From Sva-25 sp037385685 (GTDB taxonomy: Bacteria > Pseudomonadota > Gammaproteobacteria > Chromatiales > Chromatiaceae), in assembly GCA_037385685.1 (NCBI GenBank), contig JARRMW010000004.1, positions 155,572 to 219,571 of the forward strand: DNA of 64,000 nucleotides. Direction: 5' to 3'. Shown piece after piece: positions 44,019 to 52,798 of the stretch. The position numbers and the translations under genes are program-made. Under the pieces are notes generated by a model, which saw only the letters and a list, made by a program, of their open reading frames with translations, was not told where the DNA came from and did no database searches. Each line of letters begins with the position of its first letter. Within the stretch, counting starts at the first letter, position 1.

Positions 44019-45646
44019 GCGCTTTTCTCCTGGTGCGCCAGCGCGGCGGTGATGAATCCTGTGAAAAGCGGGTGTCCACGGCGCGGCGTCGACGTGAATT
44101 CCGGGTGAAACTGGCACGCAATGAACCATGGATGATCCGGTACCTCGACGACCTCGACGAGCTGTTCGTCAATGGAAATCCCGGAAATCCTGAGACCACT
44201 CTTCTCGAGTTGTTCACGGTAGGTGTTGTTGAATTCGTAGCGGTGACGATGGCGCTCACGGATGAGCGGCGCATTGTAGACGCGCCGCGCCAGGCTGCCC
44301 TCGAGCAGCTTGCATTCCTGTCCGCCAAGACGCATGGAGCCACCGAGGTCGGTGTTCTCGTCACGCGTCTCTTTCCTTCCATCGGCTGTTTGCCATTCGG
44401 TGATCAGTGCGATAACCGGGTGTGTTGTTGTCTTGCTGAACTCGGAACTGTGCGCATCGGACATGCCGGCGATGTTTCGGGCATACTCGATCACAGCAAC
44501 CTGCATGCCAAGACAGATGCCAAGGTAGGGTACGCCATTTTCACGGGCATAACGCACAGCCTCGATTTTGCCCTCGACACCACGCTCGCCAAAGCCGCCC
44601 GGGACCAGGATAGCATCCATTTTCTGCAGAATCGCGGTACCTTTCCTTTCGATCTCCTCGGAATCCACATACTCGATATTGACTTTGGAGTGCGTCTTGA
44701 TACCCGCATGTACGAGTGCTTCGGAGAGTGACTTGTAGGCCTCCGTCAGGTGCACGTACTTGCCGACCATGGCGATGGTCACTTCCCGGTCTGTCTGCTC
44801 AAGCCCCTCAACGACAGCCTCCCACTCCCCGAGATGGGCTGATGGCAGCGTCAGCCCGAACTGCTCGACAACGATCTGGTCCAGGTCCTGGGCATGCAAG
44901 AGCAGCGGGATGCGATAGATGGTATCCGCATCGACTGCCGAGATAACCGCTCGCTCGGGAACGTTGGTGAAGAGCGCAATTTTCTTGCGCTCTCCCTCGG
45001 GAAGCGATCTGTCAGAGCGACAAAGCAGGACATCCGGCTGGATACCGATAGAACGCAGTTCCTTCACAGAGTGCTGAGTCGGCTTAGTCTTGATCTCACC
45101 GGATGTCGGAATGTAGGGGACCAGCGTCAGATGCATGAAGAGCGCATGCTTATGGCCGAGTTCGACGCCCATCTGGCGAATCGCCTCGAGAAACGGCAGT
45201 GACTCGATATCACCGACCGTACCACCGATCTCCACCATGGCAATATCGGCCCCCTCGCCACCGCGCTGGATACACTCCTTGATTTCGTCCGTGACATGCG
45301 GAATCACCTGGACCGTGCCACCAAGATAGTCTCCGCGACGTTCCTTGCGAATCACACTCTCGTAGATCTGGCCTGTCGTGAAGTTGTTGTTCTTGCTGGT
45401 GGTTTCATTGACAAAGCGCTCGTAGTGGCCGAGGTCAAGGTCTGTCTCAGCACCGTCGTCGGTAACAAAAACCTCCCCGTGCTGGAAAGGACTCATGGTG
45501 CCCGGATCGACGTTGATGTAGGGATCCAGCTTCATCATGGTGACCTTCAGCCCCCGTGCTTCGAGCAAGGCGCCAAGTGAAGCCGATGCGATGCCTTTCC
45601 CGAGTGAGGAAACCACACCACCGGTGATAAAAATATACTTTGTCAT
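44015..45646 (-). CDS. pyrG: CTP synthase
   Basis: This 543-residue enzyme has the synthetase domain (TKYIFITGGVVSSLGKGIASASLG at the start, VEIGGTVGDIESLPFLEA near 140) and a C-terminal class I glutamine amidotransferase domain. The glutaminase nucleophile lies in YLGICLGMQVAVIE near 378, with the His-Glu pair in CQFHPEFTSTP near 514. It aminates UTP to CTP. It is the first gene of the pyrG-kdsA-eno-ftsB-ispD-ispF unit. Confidence 0.98.
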   Translation of the reverse strand: MTKYIFITGGVVSSLGKGIASASLGALLEARGLKVTMMKLDPYINVDPGTMSPFQHGEVFVTDDGAETDLDLGHYERFVNETTSKNNNFTTGQIYESVIRKERRGDYLGGTVQVIPHVTDEIKECIQRGGEGADIAMVEIGGTVGDIESLPFLEAIRQMGVELGHKHALFMHLTLVPYIPTSGEIKTKPTQHSVKELRSIGIQPDVLLCRSDRSLPEGERKKIALFTNVPERAVISAVDADTIYRIPLLLHAQDLDQIVVEQFGLTLPSAHLGEWEAVVEGLEQTDREVTIAMVGKYVHLTEAYKSLSEALVHAGIKTHSKVNIEYVDSEEIERKGTAILQKMDAILVPGGFGERGVEGKIEAVRYARENGVPYLGICLGMQVAVIEYARNIAGMSDAHSSEFSKTTTHPVIALITEWQTADGRKETRDENTDLGGSMRLGGQECKLLEGSLARRVYNAPLIRERHRHRYEFNNTYREQLEKSGLRISGISIDEQLVEVVEVPDHPWFIACQFHPEFTSTPRRGHPLFTGFITAALAHQEKSA

Positions 45647-45726
45647 GGATTGCGGAGCCGACCCAGAGAGGTAACTTCAGACGGGAATACAGGTTAGCAG
45701 ACTCGAGGGGGTCGGCTCAATCGCAA

Positions 45727-46170
45727 TCAGTCACATTCGCCCGTGCAGACCGTGAAAGGACCGGCTTTTTCCCCCAGCTTGCAGTTGGTATTGTCCTTGC
45801 AATAACGGGTTCCCGCCGTCCGTATCATGAGATCCGTCATTCCATCCATGGAACCGACATAGGGTGCAATGCGAATATGGGCGTTCGGACGGAGGCTGAT
45901 CGCCTTCTCGACCTCCGCGGGGATATCGCTGGCGACATGGCGCCCCGCGGACAGGAAATAAGGTAACACGACCACCTCCTGCGCTCCGGCATCGATTGCC
46001 TGGACAACGCCATCGGGAATCAGCGGTTCAGCCAGTTCGAGAAAGGCGGCCGTGACGCTGTCGTAGTCATTGCCGGGCAAGCGTGCGAGACGCTCGGCCA
46101 ATGCCCTGACCTCTTCGTTGGAAGCTTCGCGTCGGCTGCCATGCGCAACCACTACCAGTGCTTTGTTCAT
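45727..46170 (-). CDS. CbiX/SirB-type chelatase-like protein
   Basis: This 147-residue protein begins KALVVVAHGSRREASNEEV, the metal-binding His motif of the small CbiX/SirB chelatases. PYFLSAGRHVASDIP near 76 supplies the second His. The C-terminal third has Cys residues (YCKDNTNCKL, TVCTGECD) that might bind iron or an iron-sulfur centre. It may put cobalt or iron into a tetrapyrrole such as sirohydrochlorin. It lies just downstream of pepN, with 3 bases between. Confidence 0.85.
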   Translation of the reverse strand: MNKALVVVAHGSRREASNEEVRALAERLARLPGNDYDSVTAAFLELAEPLIPDGVVQAIDAGAQEVVVLPYFLSAGRHVASDIPAEVEKAISLRPNAHIRIAPYVGSMDGMTDLMIRTAGTRYCKDNTNCKLGEKAGPFTVCTGECD

Positions 46171-46173
46171 AAT

Positions 46174-48723
46174 TTACCCTTCGAGACTTTTAGAAACGAT
46201 TTCCAGGACATCTTTTGACAGGCCGTCAGTCTCACTGATGCGCTGAAGTTGCGCACGCATCAGACGACTGCGGGTGTCATCATACCTGCGCCAGCGGCTC
46301 ATTGTGCGCAGCAAGCGCGAGGCAATCTGCGGATTTGTACCATCGAGTTCAAGTACCACGTCTGCCAACAGCTGGTAACCGGAACCGTCGGGGGCGTGAA
46401 ATCGGGCCTGGTTACCGCTGACGAAAGCGCCGATCAGCGCCCTCACCCGGTTCGGATTTCTGAGGGTAAACCCGGGATGCTGCATGAGTTCGCGGATATG
46501 TGGAACCAGGTTGACTTGTCTCGAAGTCGCCTGGATCGAGAACCACTTGTCCATGACCAGGGGCTGCTCCTTCCAGCGTTGCTCGAAATCGGCTAGCAGC
46601 CCGCTGGCTGACGGCATTTCTGCATGCACACAGCAGGACAATGCAGCACTCACGTCTGTCATGTTTTGCTGTGTTTCGTATTGTGTACGAGCCAGCGCTT
46701 CGACCTCTGCATCCCCTTCGAGCATTGAGAGGTATCGCAGCGCAAGATTTTTCAGTGCCCGACGCGCCATGGCGGCATGTTCATAGCTGAAAGCACCGCT
46801 GTCGCTACAGGCTTCGTAAACGCTCAGGAATTCCTGCCGCAGCTCCCGGGCGATAAGGCGCATGAGGCCTGTGCGCGCTGTATGAATCGCATCCACATCG
46901 ATGACGTTCATCTGGTCGCCGATGTAACTCTCTGATGGCAAGGTCAGCAGCTCTGCCAGCAACTCCTGATCTTCGGATGTATTGGCCAGCACCGACTGAA
47001 TTGCCTGCAGATAGCCTTCCGGGAGCCCTGCTTCGGGATTGGCAATCAAACTCTCCAGAACCTGCAGATGCAGCGACTGGGCGGCATCCCAGCGGGCAAA
47101 ACCGTTACTGTCGTGTGCAAGCAGGAACATCAGTTCGCCGGCGCTGAAGTCATACCTGGCCTTTACCGGTGCCGAAAAATTGCGCAATAGCGAGAGGACG
47201 GGTCTTCTGTCGAGATCTTTGAATACGAATCGCTCGGTTTTCTCGCGCAATTCAAGGACGCGCGTTGTCGGACCGGAAGATGTCTCGCCATCCAGCGTCA
47301 CGGCCAGATCGTTACCATCGGGATCGATCAGGCCGATAGCCAGCGGGATGTGCATCGGCAGTTTCTCCGGCTGGCCGGGCGTCGGCGGGCACGTTTGCGT
47401 CACGGTCAATTCCAGTCGCCCACCATCGGCAAGATATATGCTACTGATCAGGAGTTCCGGTGTCCCCGACTGCGAATACCAGCGTTTGAATTGTGTCAGC
47501 TCCTTCCCGCCAGCTTCCTGCATGCAGGCGACAAAGTCATCGGTCGTGACGGCCTGGCCGTCATAACGCTCGAAATAGAGATCCGTCGCCTTGCGAAAGC
47601 GCTCCGGGCCGAGCAGATTCGCTTGCATCCTGACGACCTCTGCCCCTTTTTCATAGACGGTGAGCGTGTAGAAGTTGTTGATCTCCATGTAGGAATCCGG
47701 GCGAACAGGGTGTGCCATCGGACTTGCATCCTCGGCAAACTGATGTGCCCTGAGCATGCGCACGTCCTGGATGCGCTTGACGCTTCGCGATCCCATGTCT
47801 GCTGAAAATTCCTGGTCACGAAAGACGGTGAAGCCCTCCTTGAGGCTGAGCTGGAACCAGTCGCGACATGTAATTCGGTTACCTGTCCAGTTATGGAAAT
47901 ACTCGTGTGCGACAACACCTTCTATTGCCTGGTAGTCGGCATCAGTGGCAGTCTCGGGGAGTGCCAGCAACAATTTGGCATTGAAGATGTTGAGCCCCTT
48001 GTTCTCCATGGCGCCCATGTTGAAATCGTTGACGGCAACGATCATGAAGATATCGAGATCATACTCACGGCCATAGGTCACCTCGTCCCAGCGCATCGCT
48101 TTCTTCAGTGAGCGCATGGCATAGCCGCACTTGTCGATGTTTTCGGGCTCGGAGTAGATGCGCAGGTCGACGGTACGCCCAGAGGCAGTCACGAAACTGT
48201 CCTCGAGCAGCGCCAGTTTGCCGGCGACGAGCGCGAAGAGATAACTGGGTTTCGGGAACGGATCGTTCCAGGTGATGCGGTGTCGGCCATTCTCGAGGTC
48301 CTGCGCATCCGACGGGTTGCCATTCGACAGCAGAACGGGAAACCGCGACTTGTCAGCCTCGATCGTCGTCGTGAAGCGCGCCATGACATCCGGCCGGTCC
48401 GGAAACCAGGTCATCCGACGGAAGCCCTCGGCTTCGCACTGGGTGCAGAACATCTCACTGGAGCGGTAAAGCCCCTCGAGTGCAGTATTACTCTCCGGCG
48501 CGATCTCGACCTCGGTCTCGAGGACGAACTCGTCAGGCGGCGCCTCGATGCGCACACCATTCTCATCAGTGCTCCAGGCGGATTCAGGGAGCAGTTTGCC
48601 GTCGAGGCTGAACGCGACTGGTTTCAGCCCTTCCCCGTCAAGCCACAAATCACTGACTTTGTTCGCAGCCGGATTCCTGCGCATGGAGAGGCGCGAGCGC
48701 ACACGCGTTCCCTGCTCCCGCAA
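46174..48723 (-). CDS. pepN: Aminopeptidase N, 5' end missing
   Basis: The M1 metallopeptidase is intact from the segment DLREQGTRVRSRLSMRRNP on. GAMENKGLNIFN is the substrate site. VAHEYFHNWTGNRITCRDWFQLSLKEG is the zinc site (HEYxH...E), near residue 275-300. SPMAHPVRPDSYMEINNFYT and a full C-terminal helical domain follow. The first ~28 residues of the family, including the start codon, are absent. The frame upstream is open but runs into the stop of the preceding gene only 20 or so bases away, with no ATG and no ribosome site. The only near candidate is TTG at 48723, used here. Either a small deletion or an assembly fault. Confidence 0.9.
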   Translation of the reverse strand: MREQGTRVRSRLSMRRNPAANKVSDLWLDGEGLKPVAFSLDGKLLPESAWSTDENGVRIEAPPDEFVLETEVEIAPESNTALEGLYRSSEMFCTQCEAEGFRRMTWFPDRPDVMARFTTTIEADKSRFPVLLSNGNPSDAQDLENGRHRITWNDPFPKPSYLFALVAGKLALLEDSFVTASGRTVDLRIYSEPENIDKCGYAMRSLKKAMRWDEVTYGREYDLDIFMIVAVNDFNMGAMENKGLNIFNAKLLLALPETATDADYQAIEGVVAHEYFHNWTGNRITCRDWFQLSLKEGFTVFRDQEFSADMGSRSVKRIQDVRMLRAHQFAEDASPMAHPVRPDSYMEINNFYTLTVYEKGAEVVRMQANLLGPERFRKATDLYFERYDGQAVTTDDFVACMQEAGGKELTQFKRWYSQSGTPELLISSIYLADGGRLELTVTQTCPPTPGQPEKLPMHIPLAIGLIDPDGNDLAVTLDGETSSGPTTRVLELREKTERFVFKDLDRRPVLSLLRNFSAPVKARYDFSAGELMFLLAHDSNGFARWDAAQSLHLQVLESLIANPEAGLPEGYLQAIQSVLANTSEDQELLAELLTLPSESYIGDQMNVIDVDAIHTARTGLMRLIARELRQEFLSVYEACSDSGAFSYEHAAMARRALKNLALRYLSMLEGDAEVEALARTQYETQQNMTDVSAALSCCVHAEMPSASGLLADFEQRWKEQPLVMDKWFSIQATSRQVNLVPHIRELMQHPGFTLRNPNRVRALIGAFVSGNQARFHAPDGSGYQLLADVVLELDGTNPQIASRLLRTMSRWRRYDDTRSRLMRAQLQRISETDGLSKDVLEIVSKSLEG

Positions 48724-48748
48724 ATCGTTAAAGTCAATTCTAGGATAA

Positions 48749-49417
48749 TTAATATTCGACCTTGTTTTTCCAGAATTTATACAGTGGTGCGATAAAGGCC
48801 CCTGCCTGAATAAACCAGATAAAATCCTCTCTGGGTGACATCCAGACAAATTTTCCGGAAAGATTTTCCACTTGCCAGGTCTCACGAACCCAGCCGGGCG
48901 TAATGAGTTCCGGAACCCCCATGAAAAGAAACACGATCGGGATACCGAACAAGGCTCCGACAATGCCCGTTTTGATCAGGTCAGGCCGTTGCGCAAAAAG
49001 CAGAATGGTCGGAATCAAAAAGGCGAACAGGTTCAGATAATAGGAGTGAATGTCTGTAATCAGGAACAACCCGAAGAAGATGAAACAGAGGATACCGCCC
49101 AGATAGCGGAAGCTGATCACCGGTTTGGGCAATTCCCGGTCGCCCAGCCGTTTGTTGAGGAAAACCTCGTAGCATACGCCGACGACACCGCCGAAAAAGA
49201 AACCGAAGAAATAATCCTCGAAGCCGACATAGGTATGCGTCAGGTTATCCGGGCTCCACCAGTCGACCGCATAGACCAGTTGAGAGGTCGCCCCGCCGAT
49301 GCCGAACAGCAGGGACATCGGGATCATGGCACTGCGCAGGTCCTTCCTCAGAAAGAAGAACGCCAGCCAGATAATTGCGAGGGGCAAAACCCCGTAGAGG
49401 TAGCTGAACTGATACAT
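48749..49417 (-). CDS. Polytopic membrane protein, lycopene-cyclase-domain-like
   Basis: I start at ATG 49417 (MYQFSYLYGVLPLAIIW, 222 residues); a TTG nine bases upstream is an alternative. There are about seven hydrophobic segments. Two places carry an acidic motif in the manner of CrtY-type lycopene cyclases, GFEDYFFGFFFGG near 70 and SPREDFIWFIQAG near 198, suggesting an internal repeat of that fold. The resemblance is from motif pattern only. No carotenoid genes are nearby. It sits between pepN and the FKBP gene. Confidence 0.55.
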   Translation of the reverse strand: MYQFSYLYGVLPLAIIWLAFFFLRKDLRSAMIPMSLLFGIGGATSQLVYAVDWWSPDNLTHTYVGFEDYFFGFFFGGVVGVCYEVFLNKRLGDRELPKPVISFRYLGGILCFIFFGLFLITDIHSYYLNLFAFLIPTILLFAQRPDLIKTGIVGALFGIPIVFLFMGVPELITPGWVRETWQVENLSGKFVWMSPREDFIWFIQAGAFIAPLYKFWKNKVEY

Positions 49418-49447
49418 CTTTGTCAAAGCGCATGTTTCGACAGCGTA

Positions 49448-49879
49448 CTAGAGAATTTCTACCAGCTCTATATCGAAAACGAGGTCTTCACCGGCCAGTG
49501 GATGATTGGCGTCCAGTGTAACCACCTCCTCATTGAAGGATTTCACCCGGAAGTGCATGGTTTTGCCATCTGGCGCCGTACTGGTCAGCGTGATGCCCTC
49601 TTCCAGTTGGATCGAATCGGGAATCTCCGACCGTGGAAAATCCGCGATCATTTCGTCACGTCTCTCGCCATAGGCCTGCTCGACCGGAATCTCAACTGTC
49701 TTGCTATCGCCGACACTCATGCCAACCACGGCCTTCTCAAACCCCTCAATGACCTGCCTGAGTCCGAGCGTGAACTCCAGGGGCTCACCACGCGGGTGAG
49801 ACGAATCGAATTGATTGCCATCCGTCAGTTTGCCTGTGTAATGGACACGCACTGTCTGACCCATCTCTGCCTGTGACAT
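49448..49879 (-). CDS. FKBP-type peptidyl-prolyl isomerase (SlyD/FkpB-like)
   Basis: I start at ATG 49879 (MSQAEMGQTVRVHYTGKLTDG, 143 residues), which follows GGAGAAAG. The FKBP core VRVHYTGKL-DGNQFDSS and FTLGLRQVIEGFEKAVVGM is followed by the inserted chaperone flap (GERRDEMIADFPRSEIP). The end NHPLAGEDLVFDIELVEI is typical of the SlyD/FkpB branch. No metal-binding His tail is present, so FkpB-like is the closer label. It acts in the cytosol as a folding helper. Confidence 0.9.
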   Translation of the reverse strand: MSQAEMGQTVRVHYTGKLTDGNQFDSSHPRGEPLEFTLGLRQVIEGFEKAVVGMSVGDSKTVEIPVEQAYGERRDEMIADFPRSEIPDSIQLEEGITLTSTAPDGKTMHFRVKSFNEEVVTLDANHPLAGEDLVFDIELVEIL

Positions 49880-50021
49880 AAACTTTCTCCGGATTGATTG
49901 GAATGCCCCTTGAAAAACAGGCAATTTTCCGAATAAGAATCATCACCGGCCCAAAGGATTCAAGCGGGCACCGTAAACAAGTTTCAAGCGGAATGCAATG
50001 CGGCCTCAGGGCATATTGACG

Positions 50022-50049
50022 CTGACATCGAAGAGGCTTCGCGTAGAAT
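50022..50049 (+). promoter_or_regulatory. Promoter of the ABC exporter gene, possibly giving a leaderless mRNA
   Basis: CTGACA and TAGAAT are 16 bases apart, five of six matches each. The predicted start point, about 50056, is one base before the annotated ATG at 50057. No ribosome site precedes that ATG. Confidence 0.5.
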
Positions 50050-50056
50050 CAGCGGC

Positions 50057-51838
50057 ATGAGCAGAGTAGAAAAGAAACCCTACAGCTGGAACCAGCTCAT
50101 GACGATGATCCTTTCCCATCGACGTGAACTGGTGATTGCAAATCTCATCGCCGTTCTCGGAGCATTCACAGCGGTTCCGGTCCCGCTGTTGATTCCGCTG
50201 CTCGTCGATGAGGTATTGCTCCAGAAGCCGGGTGGCGCTGTTTCGTTCATGAACAATCTCTTTCCCGAGAGCTGGCATGGCCCGATACTCTACATTACGG
50301 CAATCACGCTCCTGACACTCTTCTTGCGTTTGCTGACCCTGATTTTCGGTGTCTGGCAGACGCGCGAGTTCACCCTTATATCGAAGGAGGTCATCTTCCG
50401 CATTCGCGGCTCACTATTGCAGCGACTGGGGCGTATCTCGATGTCCGAGTACGAGACGCTTGGAGCAGGCAAGGTTGCGTCGCATCTTGTCACCGACCTG
50501 CAATCCATCGATGATTTCATCAGTATCAGTATCAGCAAATTCGTCGTCGCTGTGCTGAGCATCGTTGGCACTGCAGCGGTACTGCTCTGGATGCACTGGC
50601 AACTTGCGCTCTTCATCCTGCTGCTGAACCCCCTGGTCATCTATGTGACCACGATTTTCGGCCGCAAGGTCAAGCAGCTCAAAAAACATGAGAATGCGGC
50701 GTTCCAGCTCTTCCAGGAATCGCTATCGGAAACACTGGAAGCCATACAGCAAATAAGGGCTGCCAATCGCGAGAAACACTATATCTCGCGTCTGACCGAG
50801 GTTGCGGCGGATGTACGCAACCACTCCTCGCGCTTCGCCTGGCAAAGTGACGCTGCCTCGCGGCTCTCTTTTGTCATTTTCCTTTTCGGCTTCGATATCT
50901 TCCGCGCACTCAGCATGCTGATGGTGCTTTTTTCTGATCTGACGATCGGTCAAATGCTCGCCGTCTTTGCCTATTTGTGGTTCATGATGGGCCCTGTCCA
51001 GGAGGTACTGAACATCCAGTATGCCTGGCATGCTGCCAGGGCTGCGCTGAACAGGATCAACGCACTGATCGATGTACCCCTGGAACCCGTCTATCCTTCG
51101 AAACAGAATCCCTTTGCAGGCAAGCGAACTGTCTCCGTGGAAATGCGTGACGTCTGTTTTGCTTATGGTGGCGGGCCGCCGGTACTGGACCATCTCTCGA
51201 TTCACATACCAGCGGGGCAGCATGTGGCGCTGGTCGGTGCCAGCGGCGGTGGCAAGACGACCTTCGTTCAGGTGCTGCTGGGCCTCTACAGGCCAGAATC
51301 CGGCAGTGTGCTATTCGATGATGTCCCCGTGGAGGAGATCGGCCTCAGCCTTGTCAGGGACAATATCGCCACCGTCCTGCAACATCCTGCGCTGCTCAAT
51401 GATTCCGTGAGGATGAACCTGACACTCGGTGGCGAAGCAACGGATGAGGAACTCTGGAATGCTCTCGAGATTGCCCAGCTGCGGCAGACCATCGAAGCAA
51501 TGCCCGACGGACTGGAGACCGTTGTCGGCAACCGGGGAGTGCGTCTTTCGGGCGGGCAGCGTCAGCGCCTGGCAATTGCAAGGATGGTTCTGACTGATCC
51601 AGCGATTGTCATGCTCGACGAGGCAACCTCTGCTCTTGATACTGTCACAGAGACACGCCTGCATGAGTCGCTTAAACCTTTCCTTGAGGGCCGCACGACT
51701 ATCATCGTGGCCCACCGGCTAAGCGCAGTTCGACAGGCAGAGCGCGCACTGGTGTTCGAGAACGGGAAGATCGTCGAGGAAGGTGGTCACAAGGAACTCA
51801 TCGAGAGAGACGGGCTCTATGCCTCGCTTTATGCGTAA
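50057..51838 (+). CDS. ABC transporter, fused permease and ATPase (MsbA-like exporter)
   Basis: This 593-residue half transporter has six membrane spans in the first ~320 residues (for example LIAVLGAFTAVPVPLLIPLLVDEVLL) and a C-terminal ATPase. Walker A is ASGGGKTTFVQVLLG near 395 (GASGGGKTT). The signature is LSGGQRQRLAIARMVL near 500. Walker B is AIVMLDEATSALDT near 515. Relatives export lipids, peptides or drugs; the cargo is unknown. It stands alone and diverges from the FKBP gene. Confidence 0.92.
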   Translation: MSRVEKKPYSWNQLMTMILSHRRELVIANLIAVLGAFTAVPVPLLIPLLVDEVLLQKPGGAVSFMNNLFPESWHGPILYITAITLLTLFLRLLTLIFGVWQTREFTLISKEVIFRIRGSLLQRLGRISMSEYETLGAGKVASHLVTDLQSIDDFISISISKFVVAVLSIVGTAAVLLWMHWQLALFILLLNPLVIYVTTIFGRKVKQLKKHENAAFQLFQESLSETLEAIQQIRAANREKHYISRLTEVAADVRNHSSRFAWQSDAASRLSFVIFLFGFDIFRALSMLMVLFSDLTIGQMLAVFAYLWFMMGPVQEVLNIQYAWHAARAALNRINALIDVPLEPVYPSKQNPFAGKRTVSVEMRDVCFAYGGGPPVLDHLSIHIPAGQHVALVGASGGGKTTFVQVLLGLYRPESGSVLFDDVPVEEIGLSLVRDNIATVLQHPALLNDSVRMNLTLGGEATDEELWNALEIAQLRQTIEAMPDGLETVVGNRGVRLSGGQRQRLAIARMVLTDPAIVMLDEATSALDTVTETRLHESLKPFLEGRTTIIVAHRLSAVRQAERALVFENGKIVEEGGHKELIERDGLYASLYA

Positions 51839-51935
51839 AGGAGTCGAGACAGGCCGTTTCAAGATAACCGGGCACTGACGACCAGGTCATTCCCGGTCTA
51901 GCATGGTCCGGAAGCATGCGTACCCGGGCCGGCAA

Positions 51936-52772
51936 TCAGCTCCAGGTGGACCAGACAGGTGAAATGCCATGGGGAATCTGCGGCAGTCGCCCCATACTGT
52001 TCCAGGCGTGTTCGGGAGAATGGAAATCCGAGCCAGCCGAAGCGAGCAAGTCGAAATCTGCCGCATGCCGGGCCATGGTGAACATCTCGTCTTTGCTGTG
52101 ACTGCCTGAAACCACCTCGATCGCCTCTCCGCCACACTCATGGAACTGGCCGATGAGTTTCCTGAGCTTTGTTCTTGTCAGTCGGTAGCGAGCCGGGTGT
52201 GCAATGACCGCCTGCCCTCCGGCATGATGAATCCAGCCGATTGCCTCTTCCAGTGCTGCCCACTCACCAGCAACATGGCCTGGTTTGCCCGCCACCAGGT
52301 AGTGCCGGAAAACATCGCGCATGTCTTTAGCCTTGCCGATCTGGACCAGGTAGCGTCCGAAGTGCGTCCGGCTGATGAGTCTTCCGTTGGACAGCGCTTT
52401 CGCATGCTGGTAAGCATGCTCGATTCCAGCCCTGGAAAGTCTGCGTCCTATCTCCTCGGCACGCCACTGGCGGAATTCCATGATACGGGCCAGCCCCTGC
52501 TGGAGATGATTGTCCTCCGGATCAATCCCGAGACCCACAAGATGGATAGTCTGGCGATTCCAGGTCACAGAGAGTTCAATTCCAGGCACCAGTTTGAAAG
52601 GCTGAAATTGTGTCGCAGCCTGCAACGCATTGGCGATACCTGCGGTCGTATCATGGTCAGTCAGAGCGAGAACCTCGACCCCGGACGCGGCCGCAAGACG
52701 CACGAGTTCTGCGGGTGTCAAGGTACCGTCGGAGGCTGTAGAATGTGTGTGAAGATCATAAACGAGGCGCAT
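51936..52772 (-). CDS. PHP-family phosphoesterase (RNase AM/YciV-like)
   Basis: I start at ATG 52772 (MRLVYDLHTHSTASDGTLTP, 278 residues). DLHTHSTASDG and LALTDHDTTAG (near 38) are the first metal-binding motifs of the PHP fold, PGIELSV the next, AVIAHPARY near 190 and GSDFHSPEHAW near 250 the last. E. coli YciV trims 5' ends of rRNA and hydrolyses 3',5'-bisphosphonucleotides; the same job is likely. The gene diverges from the next one across only 26 bases. Confidence 0.9.
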   Translation of the reverse strand: MRLVYDLHTHSTASDGTLTPAELVRLAAASGVEVLALTDHDTTAGIANALQAATQFQPFKLVPGIELSVTWNRQTIHLVGLGIDPEDNHLQQGLARIMEFRQWRAEEIGRRLSRAGIEHAYQHAKALSNGRLISRTHFGRYLVQIGKAKDMRDVFRHYLVAGKPGHVAGEWAALEEAIGWIHHAGGQAVIAHPARYRLTRTKLRKLIGQFHECGGEAIEVVSGSHSKDEMFTMARHAADFDLLASAGSDFHSPEHAWNSMGRLPQIPHGISPVWSTWS

Positions 52773-52798
52773 AAGGCCTATTTTAACTGAACACGCAG

